From Desulfofustis sp. PB-SRB1 (lineage in GTDB: Bacteria; Desulfobacterota; Desulfobulbia; Desulfobulbales; Desulfocapsaceae), in the NCBI GenBank assembly GCA_016722945.1, contig JAEQMT010000036.1, positions 1-61,228 of the forward strand: a DNA stretch of 61,228 nt. The letters run 5' to 3'. The position numbers were made by a program, and so were the translations under genes. Each line of letters begins with the position of its first letter. Position 1 is the first letter of the stretch. Of this stretch, positions 52,601 through 61,007 are shown piece after piece. Below the pieces are notes generated by a model that was not told where the DNA came from, did no database searches, and was given only the letters and a program-made list of their open reading frames with translations.

Positions 52601-53622
52601 TCTATGATTTCTTAGGCAACCGCTCGCCTGATGACGGCGCCCCGGCCTGGGGCTATAACGAAAACAACCAGCTTACCGGCACCGGAACCATAACCTACGG
52701 CTATGACGACCACGGTAATATGGCCGTCAAACGGCAGGGGACCAGTGAGATTAACTTCAGCTACACGCCTGATAACCGGCTCGCCTTTCTAACTGACGAG
52801 GCGGGCGCCACCATCGGCGCCTACGGCTACGACCCCTTTGGCCGACGGCTGTTCAAGGAAGTAAACGGCACCCGCACCTACTTTTTCTACAACGACGAGG
52901 GGCTGGTGGGTGAGTATTCCGCCACCGGCGCCGAGCTGCGCACCTACGGCTACCACCCCGGCGCCCCGTGGTCCACCAACCCGCTCTTTGTGCAGGAAAA
53001 CGGTATCTATTACTACTATCTCAACGACCATCTGGGCACCCCCCAGAAGATCATGAGCGACAACGGCACCGTGGTCTGGGCCGCCAACTACGAGAGCTTC
53101 GGTAGCGCCACCATCACCACCGCCACCATCACCAACAACCTGCGCTTCCCCGGCCAGTACTTTGACAGCGAATCAGGATTACAGTACAATTGGCACAGAT
53201 TCTATGACCCCACCACCGGGCGCTATATCTCCGCTGATCCTATTGGGCTTAGTGGGGGGATTAATTTGTATGGGTATGTCAATGGGGATCCGGTTAATTG
53301 GATTGATCCTGAAGGCCTTGATAGCCCAGGATACAAACAATGTAATGACAAATTGCAAAAGCGTATCCGATGTGAAAAACAAGCATTTAAAAAGTTTGCG
53401 CTATGCAATGGACGCGTCGGTGTAGAAGGAGCTGCTTGTACCGGTGTTTGTGCCAAAACCTGTTTATACTTTCCAATAGGATATGTAGCGTGCGTTAAAA
53501 CTTGTGTTTCTGGGTGCGGTGTTGCAGGAGGTATCGGCAGGGTTGAATGTTTATGGGAATTATCAAAGGATTTAAAGAAATGTGAAGATGATTTTCCAAC
53601 AAAAGGTGAATGTGAATGCTAG
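49645..53622 (+). CDS. Exported RHS/YD-repeat protein with cysteine-rich C-terminal tip
   Basis: A 1325-aa RHS protein. Signal peptide residues 1-34 (LTLFVVGFIFALSSAAPS, then VAAA-T) point to Sec export rather than T6SS loading; no PAAR or VgrG-like domain is seen. Residues 50-230 resemble the RHS N-terminal plug region. From about 235 to 1190 there are dozens of YD repeats (YDxxGNR/L-type) with CPSCSGGSDL in the middle, building the hollow cocoon. The RHS-core end is [20 protein letters not shown] then WIDPEGL (about 1190-1225). After it a 98-residue tip with 13 cysteines and two hydrophobic glycine-rich stretches replaces the core composition; its codons are markedly AT-richer. The tip is the presumed effector. 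It is the last gene of the operon. Downstream copies repeat the core almost perfectly. Confidence 0.92.
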   Translation: MNITRCWYLTLFVVGFIFALSSAAPSVAAATEAPPNLDYESLPQTHLAVKTGSQVNTLARDYRRGVIDLETVVPAGRLKVKRSYHSVAWHWDFNKYNLVINAIRGEIVARGTASAGADAGPSVSAINTQSGFGIEHWRILSINRAGVKFLPLYTSRPRLNNESKVFLFKKQRITLEGDIFTWEDEKGNWQRFNAEGKLLSYGKYNRTIATALYSGERCTGWLDGDGTQVFWFDYDEDDNLRFARDRFGRQVEYIWENGKMIQSIDVRGYATTYAYRNGVGALERAEEPGGKVRNIAYNQYGDVSSVTNDEGVGFSFSFDYDKGTREYYAFVRYPSGKAKEVWYDRKGYTRRVDINGVTIESVEVSGRRQWVTNARGLITEQERDEWDNIIRIVHPDGSWETRVYRQPGNVLIERNRNGIITTYEYNGFYERTAVNEAVGSGVARRTEYTYTPAGLLASMTIKGTNGAADATTSYDYDLMGHLVRITDPEGRATDFSDFHPAGNPRTIEDGRGKRRYLTYDNAGNLLTIADHSGAVIATYSYDEAGNRATATNAFNKTYTFGYDTENNLTTITDPLAQTAIREYAYLTQLAAVEDQEQQRTSYRYDLFERIQSITDGTGATITYEYLAGDTCPSCSGGSDLIERIIFPTFIRSFTYDERGRLRSQTDTATGEQPRTTSFTYDIHGNRVSVTDPAGNTTSYNHDELGRVVSETAPDGGRTTYVYDTRDNLMELIDANRHTTRFTYDRSNRQLSETRPGGQRLSYTYDGAGNLKTQTDGNGRHTIHSYDDRTRLTRTDIYEFTGAGAPFKSIDYFYNEADSLTGYDDGATSAVYSYDDLQRRTSETIDYGPFSLSHSYGYYANHQKQSYTDPAGRTRTLSYDEGGRPTGLDLGEAVGEVAITAYEWQRPTRIVLPGGGSITVGYNGLQQPVSIDARDPGGAPVMQRTYQYRRTGAIQSQTTAEGQIGYNYDPVERLRGATSPARDERFVYDFLGNRSPDDGAPAWGYNENNQLTGTGTITYGYDDHGNMAVKRQGTSEINFSYTPDNRLAFLTDEAGATIGAYGYDPFGRRLFKEVNGTRTYFFYNDEGLVGEYSATGAELRTYGYHPGAPWSTNPLFVQENGIYYYYLNDHLGTPQKIMSDNGTVVWAANYESFGSATITTATITNNLRFPGQYFDSESGLQYNWHRFYDPTTGRYISADPIGLSGGINLYGYVNGDPVNWIDPEGLDSPGYKQCNDKLQKRIRCEKQAFKKFALCNGRVGVEGAACTGVCAKTCLYFPIGYVACVKTCVSGCGVAGGIGRVECLWELSKDLKKCEDDFPTKGECEC

Positions 53623-53644
53623 GATAAGATTCTTTAAATAACTT

Positions 53645-53797
53645 ATGGAAGTTCTGTTAGCAGGATTAATTATGCTTGGTATAATTTGCCAGTTTACTGG
53701 AATATATTTTTGCTTTAATTCCAAAACTATTAATAAAGGTTTAGCTTTAATCGCGATTCCTTTGCTGATTGATATATTTGTTTTTTTGTTAATTTAG
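53645..53797 (+). CDS. Small two-helix membrane protein after RHS tip 1, candidate immunity protein
   Basis: A 50-aa product (MEVLLAGLIMLGIICQFTGI start, IPLLIDIFVFLLI end) with two hydrophobic helices separated by a short polar turn (NSKTINKG). It begins 22 bases after the RHS stop in AT-rich sequence like the tip. In polymorphic-toxin loci the gene directly after the toxin tip usually encodes immunity, and small membrane proteins are known for membrane-active tips; applied here this is inference. No clear ribosome-binding site, so the start is uncertain. Similar small membrane ORFs follow the other two tips at 56018 and 61008. Confidence 0.5.
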   Translation: MEVLLAGLIMLGIICQFTGIYFCFNSKTINKGLALIAIPLLIDIFVFLLI

Positions 53798-53804
53798 AGA
53801 ATTT

Positions 53805-53980
53805 GTGGATGTAGTGATTAGTGCATTAGATTTTGTACTTTTTGGAAGCTTGGGTGCCGCAGTTTTGATTGCTCTATATTTTAAAATATTTTCAATAGCA
53901 AAAAAGCTTGGGCTTAATCCACCGTTCCCTGGAAATCAATCTGGGGTAGGGGGTCAAATCTTTAATCTTGACATTGCAGC
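53805..53980 (+). pseudogene. Second small membrane ORF, cut by the RHS cassette junction
   Basis: From GTG 53805 the frame encodes VISALDFVLFGSLGAAVLIA, LYFKIFSIAKKLGLNPPF and a polar stretch, then runs into the motif at 53948-53974 and out of phase into RHS-core DNA at about 53981. One hydrophobic helix is visible. The natural C-terminus appears to have been replaced when the displaced cassette arrived. GTG as start is a guess. Confidence 0.4.
53948..53974 (+). repeat. Bipartite junction motif, copy 1
   Basis: AGGGGGTCAAATCT (53948-53961), six bases, TTGACAT (53968-53974). The same arrangement with the same six-base spacing occurs at 57631-57657. RHS-core homology begins about 7 bases after this copy. 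The motif therefore marks the left border of both displaced RHS cassettes. Confidence 0.7.
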
Positions 53981-55988
53981 GAACAACCCCGCACCACCAG
54001 CTTCACCTACGATATACACGGCAACCGCGTTTCGGTCACCGACCCGGCCGGCAACACCACCTCCTACAACCACGACGAGCGGGGCCGGATGGTCAGCGAA
54101 ACCGCACCCGATGGCGGTCGCACCACCTATTTCTACGACACCCGCGACAACCTGGTGGAACTTATCGACGCCAACCGGCATACCACCGTCTTCACCTATG
54201 ATCGCAGCAACCGGCAGTTAAGCGAAACCAGGCCCGGCGGCCAGCGCCTGAGCTACACCTACGATGGCGCCGGCAACCTGAAAACCCAGACCGACGGCAA
54301 CGGCCGCCACACCATCCACAGCTATGACGACCGCACCCGTCTGACCCGCACCGATATCTATGAATTTACCGGCGCCGGTGCTCCGTTCAAGTCCATCGAC
54401 TATTTCTATAACGAGGCGGACAGCCTCACCGGCTATGATGACGGCGCCACCAGTGCCGTCTACTCCTATGACGATCTGCAGCGCCGCACCAGCGAGACCA
54501 TCGATTACGGCCCCTTCAGCCTCAGCCATTCGTACGGCTACTATGCCAACCATCAGAAACAGAGCTATACCGACCCGGCCGGCCGCACCCGCACCCTGAG
54601 CTACGATGAGGGCGGCCGTCCCACCGGCCTCGATCTGGGTGAGGCGGTGGGCGAGGTGGCGATCACCGCCTATGAATGGCAGCGACCCACCCGCATCGTG
54701 CTGCCCGGCGGCGGCTCGATTACCGTCGGCTATAACGGGTTGCAGCAGCCCGTCAGCATCGACGCCCGTGATCCCGGCGGCGCCCCGGTGATGCAGCGCA
54801 CCTACCAGTACCGACGCACCGGCGCCATCCAGTCCCAGACCACGGCGGAAGGGCAGATCGGCTACAACTATGACCCGGTGGAACGGCTGCGCGGCGCCAC
54901 CTCGCCCGCCCGTGATGAACGCTTTGTCTATGATTTCTTAGGCAACCGCTCGCCTGATGACGGCGCCCCGGCCTGGGGCTATAACGAAAACAACCAGCTT
55001 ACCGGCACCGGAACCATAACCTACGGCTATGACGATCACGGTAATATGGCCGTCAAACGCCGGGGAACCAGTGAGATTAACTTCAGCTATACCCCTGATA
55101 ACCGGCTCGCCTTTCTAACTGACGAGGCGGGCGCCACCATCGGCGCCTACGGCTACGACCCTTTGGCCGACGGCTGTTCAAGGAGGTAAACGGCACCCGC
55201 ACCTACTTTTTATACAACGACGAGGGGCTGGTGGGTGAATATTCCGCCACCGGCGCCGAGCTGCGCACCTACGGTTACCATCCCGGCGCGCCCTGGTCCA
55301 CCAACCCGCTCTTTGTGCAGGAAAACGGTATCTATTACTACTATCTCAACGACCATCTGGGCACCCCCCAGAAGATCATGAGCGACAACGGTACCGTGGT
55401 CTGGGCCGCCACCTATGAGAGTTTCGGCACTGCCACCATCACCACCGCCACCATCACCAATAACCTGCGCTTCCCCGGCCAATACTTTGACAGCGAATCA
55501 GGATTACAGTACAATTGGCACAGATTCTATGATCCCGAAACTGGGCGCTATATCTCTGCTGATCCTATTGGGCTTGATGGGGGCATTAATTTGTATGGGT
55601 ATGCATTAAATAATCCGGTTAATTTGGTGGACCCTTTGGGGTTGCATAGTTTCCCTGAGCCAATAGATGGCACACCATGTGTGACGAGTTGCCATCCACA
55701 AGGTACGCCTCCTTCAATGCCAAAACCAAAAGCGCCTTGTGAGGCTAGGCAACCTTGTTATGACAGCGCATGGGCTACATTCACAAAATGCAATGGTGCG
55801 GTAACTTTAGCACAAGTAGCATGCATTGCAGGTTTAACAGCTGGAACTGAAGGTTTAGGATTTTGGGCAGCTTTTGGCATTTGCTCAAAGCGTTAGCTCC
55901 AAAGCGAGTTGCATGTGCAGCTACGTATGCTGTTTTAATTGCAGGGTGCAATAATATACCATGTCAGGAATGCATTCCTAGCCACTAA
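53981..55988 (+). pseudogene. Displaced RHS cassette 2: core 3' part plus alternative cysteine-containing tip
   Basis: From about 53984 the sequence repeats 51658-53270 of the main RHS gene nearly base for base, without signal peptide, promoter or start. A missing C near 55160 (ACCCTTTGG against ACCCCTTTGG) splits the frame into 54089-55189 and 55231-55896. The core ends [20 protein letters not shown], then NPVNLVDPLGL, followed by a new tip with PCVTSCHPQG, CEARQPCYDSAWATFTKCNG and, after a further -1 shift near 55850-55880, LKALAPKRVACAATYAVLIA and NIPCQECIPSH to TAA 55986-55988. The tip shares the FxxCNG and glycine/cysteine pattern with tip 1. As an orphan it could only be expressed after recombination with the full-length gene. 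Confidence 0.82.
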
Positions 55989-56017
55989 AAAACCACCTTC
56001 TCAAGTTGAGAAGTAAG

Positions 56018-56176
56018 ATGTATAAACTATTTATTCTCACAATTGTTCTTGAAGTGATAATTGGCACTGTATTTCTGGGCAACAAATGGGTCCCTAAAAA
56101 TCTTCAAGTGTTTTTAGGCGTAATAGCCGTCTTTTGTCTAGTTTTCCAACTATTTTATTTTGTTTCTGGAGGTTAG
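56018..56176 (+). CDS. Small two-helix membrane protein after RHS tip 2, candidate immunity protein
   Basis: A 52-aa product starting MYKLFILTIVLEVIIGTVFL and ending VFLGVIAVFCLVFQLFYFVS, GG. Two membrane helices flank the short polar segment GNKWVPKNLQ. It lies 30 bases after the tip-2 stop, and the same position after tip 1 is also occupied by a 50-aa two-helix protein of unrelated sequence. GAGAAGTAAG upstream is a weak ribosome-binding site. The immunity role is inferred only from position and topology. Confidence 0.5.
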   Translation: MYKLFILTIVLEVIIGTVFLGNKWVPKNLQVFLGVIAVFCLVFQLFYFVSGG

Positions 56177-56338
56177 GGTGAGACAAAAAAGCAAAAAGGT
56201 GACGGAACTATTTTTTCCCCATCACGCCAATAAAAAGCTCATCGGCGCAGTCCGGTGTAGCGGCTGATTGGTCTCCTTCAGGGCAAATATCGCTCTATGT
56301 CCAATGCCCCATGGAAAACTCCTTATTCAAATTCGCAA

Positions 56339-56896
56339 TCAAGATGACTCTAAAATCCACTTCCATCCAGTCAAGGAATGAAGTTCTGGTGGAGAATTTT
56401 CCAGGCGCCACATACCGAGTGCCAGTTGCACGATGGCAGAGTCGAGAGAGTCAAAAACCTTATTGGCAAATTCCTTTTCACGGAGCTCAGCCCAAAGGCG
56501 TTCAGCCGGATTTAGCTCTGGAGAATATGGGGGGAGGCGCAACAACACCATGTTCTCCGGAATCTCCAGTTGAACTGAACGGTGCGACGGTGCACCATCC
56601 AGTACCATTACCACAAATTCTTCAGGATGGTTTTCGGATACCTGCCGAAGAAATACATTCATGGTCAGTGTATCCATCTTTGAGCCCAGCATCCAATCCA
56701 GTTGGCCATCGGCTGGAGTCACCGCTGCATATGCATACACATATTCACGTATCAAAGCTTTCTTTACCAAAGGGCGCATCGGCCATGGTGCCCAGCACCG
56801 GCGGGGGTCACTCAACCTCCCGAATCGCGCCTCGTCCTGAAACATCACGCGTACCGGCAGGTTCCCTGTGTTACTTTTTATGTTCTCTGCCAACAT
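56339..56896 (-). CDS. IS630-family transposase, catalytic part (orfB)
   Basis: A 185-aa product carrying the DDE domain: first Asp in VMFQDEARFGR (residue 21), second in VVMVLDGAPSHRS, and Glu in PPYSPELNPAERLWAELR, all hallmarks of IS630/Tc1-type transposases. It overlaps orfA and is normally produced as a fusion through a frameshift at the A7 run (minus strand, 56913-56907). The Met shown is only the first in the frame. All catalytic residues are intact. Confidence 0.88.
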   Translation of the reverse strand: MLAENIKSNTGNLPVRVMFQDEARFGRLSDPRRCWAPWPMRPLVKKALIREYVYAYAAVTPADGQLDWMLGSKMDTLTMNVFLRQVSENHPEEFVVMVLDGAPSHRSVQLEIPENMVLLRLPPYSPELNPAERLWAELREKEFANKVFDSLDSAIVQLALGMWRLENSPPELHSLTGWKWILESS

Positions 56897-57393
56897 TTTG
56901 GGGAAGTTTTTTTAAAAGCTACCTGGGCTTCTTCATCACGCTTGGGGTGGCACGTATCAGGCTCTACCTTGCGCCAACCTTGTCGCGCAAGCAAACGGTA
57001 TACGGTCGAAAGATGAACCTTACGCCCAAGATGTTCTTCCAGCGCTTTATGAATTGGTGGAACAATCAGTACGCCGCCCTGCTCGGATTGAGCAATCCAT
57101 GGTTCAAGAAAGGCATGTTCTTCATCAAAGCTCATAAGCTGGCGGCGACGTCCACCCCATTTCCCTTTCTGCTTGACCGTTCCGTAAGCTTGTTCGCGAA
57201 TGTGGCGCTGCATTCTGACAACTGTTGCAATGCCGACACCAAGCAATTCGCCGACAACCGCGTTGGTGCAACCGGTCCGTTTCGGAATAAGTACGCTCAA
57301 TCCTGTACGCAATTCCCTGGCGGTTTGAGCTTGATTGACTGTCTGCAGAGCCACGTTCTCCATCTCCGTGGTAAGCTGTGCGGGTCTTGCCAT
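56878..57393 (-). CDS. IS630-family transposase, DNA-binding part (orfA)
   Basis: A 171-aa product with helix-turn-helix segments for end binding (TARELRTGLSVLIPKRTGCT, AVVGELLGVGIATVVRMQRH) and the winged segment VHLSTVYRLLARQGWRKVEP. It ends KKTSPKCWQRT; shifting -1 at TTTTAAAAAAAC leads to KNFPKMLAENIK and the catalytic orfB. A seven-A run at this point is a usual slippage site in two-frame IS630 elements, so a full transposase of about 340 aa can probably be made. Confidence 0.87.
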   Translation of the reverse strand: MARPAQLTTEMENVALQTVNQAQTARELRTGLSVLIPKRTGCTNAVVGELLGVGIATVVRMQRHIREQAYGTVKQKGKWGGRRRQLMSFDEEHAFLEPWIAQSEQGGVLIVPPIHKALEEHLGRKVHLSTVYRLLARQGWRKVEPDTCHPKRDEEAQVAFKKTSPKCWQRT

Positions 57394-57630
57394 AATTTGT
57401 CTGTGCCTCCATTGCTTGGGTTACCCTTAAAAAGGAGTTACAGACAGTATACATTAAGATCATTTTGAACGCAAATTAGAATAAGATATCGATATAATTA
57501 CCGCTGATTATGTAAGCAATGCGGTAATGGCCATAAAGGAGAATGTGGATATCTCCTTCCGCTTCTTCACGGTATTTTATGGCCGAGCTGGGGAAAATCA
57601 CCCAACTTCTGAGCCTTGTCATACGAAAGC

Positions 57631-57657
57631 AGGGGGTCAAATCTCGATCCTTGACAT
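57631..57657 (+). repeat. Bipartite junction motif, copy 2
   Basis: AGGGGGTCAAATCT (57631-57644), six bases, TTGACAT (57651-57657). RHS-core homology starts at the very next bases (AAACGGGCCGAGGAGCC, 57658 on). Compare copy 1 at 53948-53974: both conserved blocks and the spacing are identical, while the six spacer bases differ at three positions. Confidence 0.7.
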
Positions 57658-60600
57658 AAACGGGCCGAGGAGCCCGGCGGCAAGGTAAGAAACATCGCAT
57701 ACAACCAGTACGGCGATGTCAGCTCGGTTTACCAACGATGATGGGGTGGGCTTTAGCTTTTCCTTTGATTACGACAAGGGAACCCGTGAATACTACGCCT
57801 TTGTCCGCTATCCCAGCGGCAAGGCCAAGGAGGTCTGGTACGACCGAAAGGGTTATACCCGGCGGGTGGATATCAAACGGCGTCACCATCGAAAGTGTCG
57901 AGGTCAGCGGCCGCCGCCAGTGGGTCACCAATGCCCGCGGCCTGATCACCGAACAGGAGCGTGACGAGTGGGACAACATCATCCGCATCGTCCACCCCGG
58001 ACGGCAGCTGGGAGACCCGGGTCTAACCGCCAGCCCGGTAATGTGCTCATCGAACGCAACCGCAACGGTATCATCACCACCTACGAATATAACGGGTTTT
58101 ACGAGCGCACCGCCGTCAACGAGGCGGTGGGCAGTGGTGTGGCGCGCCGCACGGAATACACCTACACCCCGGCCGGGCTGCTGGCCTCCCATGACCATTA
58201 AGGGAACCAACGGCGCCGCCGACGCCACCACCAGTTATGACTACGACCCTGATGGGCCACCTGGTGAGGATCACCGATCCGGAGGGACGAGCTACCGATT
58301 TTTCTGACTTTCACCCCGCGGGCAACCCGCGCACCATCGAAGACGGGCGCGCGCAAGCGGCGCTATCTCACCTACGACAACGCCGGCGACCTGCTCACTA
58401 TCGCCGATCACAGCGGCGCCGTTATCGCCACCTACAGCTACGATGAAGCGGGCAAACCGGGCCACCGCCACCAACGCTTTCAACAAGACCTACACGTTCG
58501 GCTACGACACCGAGAACAACCTCACCACCATCACCGATCCCCCTGGAGCAGACCGCCATCCGGGAATATGCCTACCTCACCCAGCTGGCCGCCGTGGAGG
58601 ATCAGGAGCAGCAGCGCACCAGCTACCGCTACGATTTGTTTGAACGCATCCAGAGCATCACCGACGGGACCGGCGCCACCATCACCTACGAGTATCTTGC
58701 CGGCGACACCTGCCCATCGTGCTCCGGCGGCTCCGATCTGATCGAGCGGATCATCTTCCCCACCTTTATCCGCTCGTTTACCTATGACGAGCGTGGCCGG
58801 CTGCGCAGTCAGACCGATACCGCCACCGGTGAGCAACCCCGCACCACCAGCTTCACCTACGATATACACGGCAACCGGGTTTCGGTCACCGACCGGCCCG
58901 GGCAACACCACTCCTACAACCACGACGAGCGGGGCCGGGTGATCAGCGAAACGGCACCCGATGGCGGTCGCACTACCTATGTCTACGACACCCGCGACAA
59001 CCTGGTGGAACTCATCGACGCCAACCGGCATACCACCCGTTTCACCTATGATCGCAGCAACCGGCAGTTAAGCGAAACCAGGCCCGGCGGCCAGCGCCTG
59101 AGCTACACCTACGATGGCGCCGGCAACCTGAAAACCCAGACCGACGGCAACGGCCGCCACACCATCCACACCTATGACGACCGCACCGCCTGACCCGCAC
59201 CGATATCTATGATTTACCGGCGCCGGTGCCCCGCTCAAGTCCATCGACTATTTCTATAACGAGGCGGACAGCCTCACCGGCTATGACGACGGCGCCACCA
59301 GTGCCGTCTACTCCTATGACGATCTGCAGCGCCGCACCAGCGAGACCATCGATTACGGCCCCTTCAGCCTCAGCCATTCGTACGGCTACTATGCCAAACC
59401 ATCAGAAACAGAGCTATACCGACCCGGCCGGCCGCACCCGCACCCTGAGCTACGATGAGGGCGGCCGTCCCACCGGCCTCGATCTGGGTGAGGCGGTGGG
59501 CGAGGTGGCGATTACCGCCTATGAGTGGCTGCGGCCACCCGCATCGTGCTGCCCGGCGGCGGCTCGATTACCGTCGGCTATAACGGGTTGCAGCAGCCGT
59601 CAGCATCGACCCGTGATCCCGGCGGCAACCCGGTGATGCAGCGCACCTACCAGTACCGACGCACCGGCGCCATCCAGTCCCAGACCACGGCGGAAGGGCA
59701 GATCGGCTACAACTATGACCCGGTGGAACGGCTGCGCGGCGCCACCTCGCCCGCCCGTGATGAACGCTTTGTCTATGATTTCTTAGGCAACCGCTCGCCT
59801 GATGACGGCGCCCCGGCCTGGGGCTATAACGAAACAACCAGCTTACCGGCACCGGAACCATAACCTACGGCTATGACGACCACGGTAATATGGCCGTCAA
59901 ACGCCGGGGAACCAGTGAGATTAACTTCAGTTACCCCCGATAACCGGCTCGCCTTTCTAACTGACGAGGCGGGCGCCATCGGCGCCTACGGCTACGACCC
60001 CTTTGGCCGACGGCTGTTCAAGGAAGTAAACGGCGCCCGCACCTACTTTTTTATACAACGACGAAGGGCTGGTGGGTGAATATTCCGCCACCGGCGCCGA
60101 GCTGCGCACCTACGGCTATCATCCCGGCGCGCCCTGGTCCACCAACCCGCTCTTTGTGCAGGAGGGCGGTATATTACTACTATCTCAACGACCATCTGGG
60201 CACCCCCAGAAGATCATGAGCGACAACGGTACCGTGGTCTGGGCCGCCACCTATGAGAGCTTCGGCACCGCCACCATCACCACCCACCATCACAATAACC
60301 TGCGCTTCCCGGCCAATACTTTGACAGCGAATCAGGATTACAGTACAATTGGCACAGATTCTATGACCCCACCACCGGGCGCTACATCTCCGCTGATCCT
60401 ATTGGGCTTGATGGGGCATTAATTTGTATGGGTATGCATTAAATAATCCGGTTAATTTGGTGGACCCTTTGGGGTTGCATGGTCTATTGGGATAGGTGTA
60501 TATATAATAGCTGGTGGAGAATTAAATTATTCTAGTGTTGAGTGTTGTGAAGGTCAGAATCTATACAGAGTTAAATATTTTACTGTTTGTGGTGGTGCTG

Positions 60601-60861
60601 GTGCATCCGCTTCGGTAGGGAAAGCACCGCTCCCTTCTGTTAGCCCATTTGGAAACAGTATCAAAGGAGGTTGTCCAAGCACGAGAACATATTATCTAAA
60701 CCAAACAGATAAATTACTGTACTCAGCAAATGTTCAATGGGATCCAAAAAATGGTTGGGACGGGGAGCCGTGTTAGGATGGCAGGTGGTATTGGTGGAAA
60801 GTGGTCGATTTGTGGTGATGTTATAGTTTCCAAAGAAAAAATTGGATGCTGTTCGGACTAA
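57658..60861 (+). pseudogene. Displaced RHS cassette 3: core with many single-base indels plus a third tip
   Basis: The sequence follows 50490-53260 of the main RHS gene almost exactly, but at least twenty single-base insertions or deletions break the frame. Examples are an extra A near 57876, an extra C near 57999, 58190 and 58247, a lost A near 59211 and 59832, and lost C near 60207 and 60309. Substitutions are few. The core ends at GCTGATCCTATTGGGCTTGA, NPVNLVDPLGLHG. The new tip, allowing two shifts, reads GVYIIAGGELNYSSVECCEG, VKYFTVCGGAGASASVGKAP, GGCPSTRTYYLNQTDKLLYS, then MAGGIGGKWSICGDVIVSKE and KIGCCSD, stop 60859-60861. It differs from tips 1 and 2 but is again Gly- and Cys-containing. 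It has no promoter or start codon of its own. Confidence 0.8.
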
Positions 60862-61007
60862 ATAACTGATATATGATTTGATTGTTTACATAAAAACTAT
60901 TTTGATCTGTCTGTCTATATACAGGTAAAGAATACTTTCTGGAATGTTGTAAATGCGATAGTTATCCTTTCTCAAATTATTTGAGCCACTAAGGCGTTAA
61001 AAAAAAC

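Larger units (their letters stand above)
56326..57481 (-). mobile_element. IS630-family insertion sequence, about 1156 bp
   Basis: Imperfect inverted repeats of about 30 bp bound the element: TATTCAAATTCGCAATCAAG at 56324 onward and, read on the minus strand from 57483, TATTCTAATTTGCGTTCAAA. TA at 56324-56325 and 57482-57483 is the expected target duplication. It carries two overlapping frames for a DDE transposase. Removing it with one TA restores the reading frame of a ParE-like toxin, which confirms the ends. Confidence 0.88.
56278..57622 (-). pseudogene. ParE/RelE-type toxin gene interrupted by IS630 and truncated at its 5' end
   Basis: On the minus strand, 57622-57484 encodes MTRLRSWVIFPSSAIKYREE, then GDIHILLYGHYRIAYIISGN and YIDIL, a typical ParE/RelE core. 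The frame is broken by an IS630-family element. Joining across the element and one TA gives ILGVFHGALDIERYLP and a stop at 56278-56280, the standard C-terminus of this toxin family. The reconstructed protein is only about 64 aa, whereas relatives are near 95-100, so roughly 35 N-terminal residues and the antitoxin are missing. The upstream border coincides with the junction motif of RHS cassette 3, which probably removed them. Confidence 0.8.

Noticed and set aside
49645-53622. Assignment of the RHS protein to type VI secretion
   Set aside because: It has a Sec signal peptide, no PAAR or VgrG-like N-terminus, and no T6SS gene is in the window.
56311-57468. A 385-codon plus-strand frame spanning the IS630 element
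   Set aside because: It is antisense to orfA and orfB, which carry complete HTH and DDE motifs; the plus-strand product has no recognisable features.
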